A program made the position numbers and the translations under genes. 5,993 nt of DNA from contig CAAFPB010000260.1 in assembly GCA_900764725.1 (NCBI GenBank), forward strand, positions 1 through 5,993, read 5' to 3'. Below, piece after piece: positions 5,022 through 5,993 of this stretch (position 1 is its first letter; each line of letters starts with the position of its first letter). Under the pieces are notes generated by a model. The model did no database searches and was not told the DNA's origin. It saw only the letters and a program-made list of their open reading frames with translations. The DNA comes from an uncultured Catenibacterium sp. (GTDB lineage Bacteria; Bacillota_I; Bacilli_A; Erysipelotrichales; Coprobacillaceae).

Positions 5022-5993
5022 ATGAAGTTTATTACATCACGTGCCTTGATCCTAGGTATCCAGGCTGTTGTATCTGCAGTGCTTGCATTCTTCGTAGTTA
5101 AGATTGGAATCTTACCTACAAAGTATTTAATGGCTGCATTCGCAGTATTAGTAGTATTATGGTTATTGATGTTCTTATTATCAATGCCATCAAAGAAGAA
5201 AAAAGTTGTAAGACCATTAATTGGTAAAATAGTTTCTCTTTTATTAAGTATCGCAATGGTATTTGGTACTAGTAAGATTATTAAAGGTGATTCATTCCTT
5301 TCATCTCTTACTAATGTAGGTACTGAAACAACTACTTATTCTTTAGTAGTATTAAAAAGCAGTGGGTATAAGAATGTTTCTTCATTAAAGGGAAAAACAA
5401 TTGATTACTATGCAAACGATAAAAAGAAAGCGATGCAGGTAAAAGAAAAGTTACAGAAGCAGATCAGCTTCCATGGTAATGGTGAAGATGATAATGCGAA
5501 GCTTGCATCAGATTTATATAATGGTGATTGTGATGCAATCCTATTAAATGAAAGCTATCGTGAAATGATCAAAGAAACTTATAGTAACTTTGATTCAAAG
5601 ACTAAAGTATTATGGCAGGATAAGATTGTAGAAGAAGTAGAAAATACTGCTTCTGATGTCAATGTAACTAAGAAGCCATTCGTATGTTATATCAGTGGTG
5701 TTGACTCTCGTGGTGGTGTTAATGAAAACAGCCGTTCAGACGTTAACCTATTAGTCACTATTAATCCAAATAATGGACAGATCTTAATGACAAGTATTCC
5801 TAGAGACTACTATGTAGAACTTGCGAACTGTGGTAAGAAAGATAAATTAACTCATTCTGCATTATATGGTGGAACAGATAACAGTGTGAAGACTATTGAA
5901 GATTTCTTAGACATCAATATTGATTTCTATGCAAGAGTTGATTTCCAGTCAGTTATCCAGTTAGTTGATGCATTAGGTGGTATTGATATTTAT
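5022..5993 (+). CDS. LytR-CpsA-Psr (LCP) glycopolymer ligase, 3'-truncated
   Basis: The first 324 residues are present and the frame is open at the window's right edge. LCP proteins transfer undecaprenyl-pyrophosphate-linked glycopolymers (wall teichoic acid, capsule) to peptidoglycan on the outer membrane face. The start is fixed by AGGAGG (5011-5016), 5 bases before the ATG. The N-terminus has three hydrophobic segments (about 8-30, 35-55, 66-86), with a basic loop (KKKK, 58-61) between the second and third, predicting an exported C-terminal part. Residues about 105-205 form an accessory domain, as in three-TM CpsA/Cps2A-type proteins, with SLKGKTIDYYAN (121-132) and DCDAILLNESYREMIKE (169-185). 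The LCP catalytic domain begins near 219 with YISGVDSRGG (223-232), SRSDVNLLVTINP (238-250), ILMTSIPRDYYVEL (254-267) and FYARVDFQSVIQLVDALGGIDIY (302-324). The conserved D228, R230, R238, D240 and R261 positions are intact. The end of the catalytic domain lies outside the window. An older annotation as a LytR transcriptional regulator would be misleading. Confidence 0.95.
   Translation, partial: MKFITSRALILGIQAVVSAVLAFFVVKIGILPTKYLMAAFAVLVVLWLLMFLLSMPSKKKKVVRPLIGKIVSLLLSIAMVFGTSKIIKGDSFLSSLTNVGTETTTYSLVVLKSSGYKNVSSLKGKTIDYYANDKKKAMQVKEKLQKQISFHGNGEDDNAKLASDLYNGDCDAILLNESYREMIKETYSNFDSKTKVLWQDKIVEEVENTASDVNVTKKPFVCYISGVDSRGGVNENSRSDVNLLVTINPNNGQILMTSIPRDYYVELANCGKKDKLTHSALYGGTDNSVKTIEDFLDINIDFYARVDFQSVIQLVDALGGIDIY

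Overview
The window looks like the far end of a surface-glycopolymer (capsule or wall-polymer) locus from an AT-rich, low-GC Gram-positive bacterium (Bacillota). The A/T-ending codons, AGGAGG-type ribosome binding sites, TTGACA/TATAAT promoters, a LytR-CpsA-Psr protein and a TagD domain all support this. A gut Erysipelotrichia-like organism would fit, but I cannot prove that from the sequence. All genes are on the + strand. The first 26 bases are not genomic: they match the end of an Illumina TruSeq read-2 adapter. The left edge is therefore a raw contig end, and the first gene is cut there by the assembly.

Layout: (1) 27-755, C-terminal two thirds of a GT4-type glycosyltransferase. (2) 772-1797, a second glycosyltransferase of the Gtf3/galactofuranosyltransferase-like type, probably cotranscribed with the first and closed by a terminator whose hairpin contains the stop codon. 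(3) 1877-3334, a Wzx-like flippase with its own promoter and another stop-codon-containing terminator. (4) 3445-4902, a single ORF that fuses a complete NAD(P)-dependent glycerol-3-phosphate dehydrogenase (GpsA) to a complete glycerol-3-phosphate cytidylyltransferase (TagD). Its promoter starts inside the previous terminator's T-tract. (5) 5022-5993, a three-TM LytR-CpsA-Psr protein cut by the window's end, preceded by a 119-base intergenic region rich in possible control elements.

How the genes fit together (inference): the two transferases build a lipid-linked repeat, Wzx flips it, GpsA-TagD turns dihydroxyacetone phosphate into CDP-glycerol in two consecutive steps on one polypeptide, and the LCP protein attaches the finished polymer to peptidoglycan. 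CDP-glycerol implies a phosphoglycerol-containing polymer: a wall or lipoteichoic acid, or a capsule with glycerol-phosphate substituents. No CDP-glycerol-using transferase is visible here.

The two points most worth following up are the GpsA-TagD fusion and a perfect match to the WalR (YycF) box TGTWAH-N5-TGTWAH just upstream of the LCP promoter. There are no RNA genes, insertion sequences or CRISPR arrays, and no gene-free stretch longer than about 120 bases.
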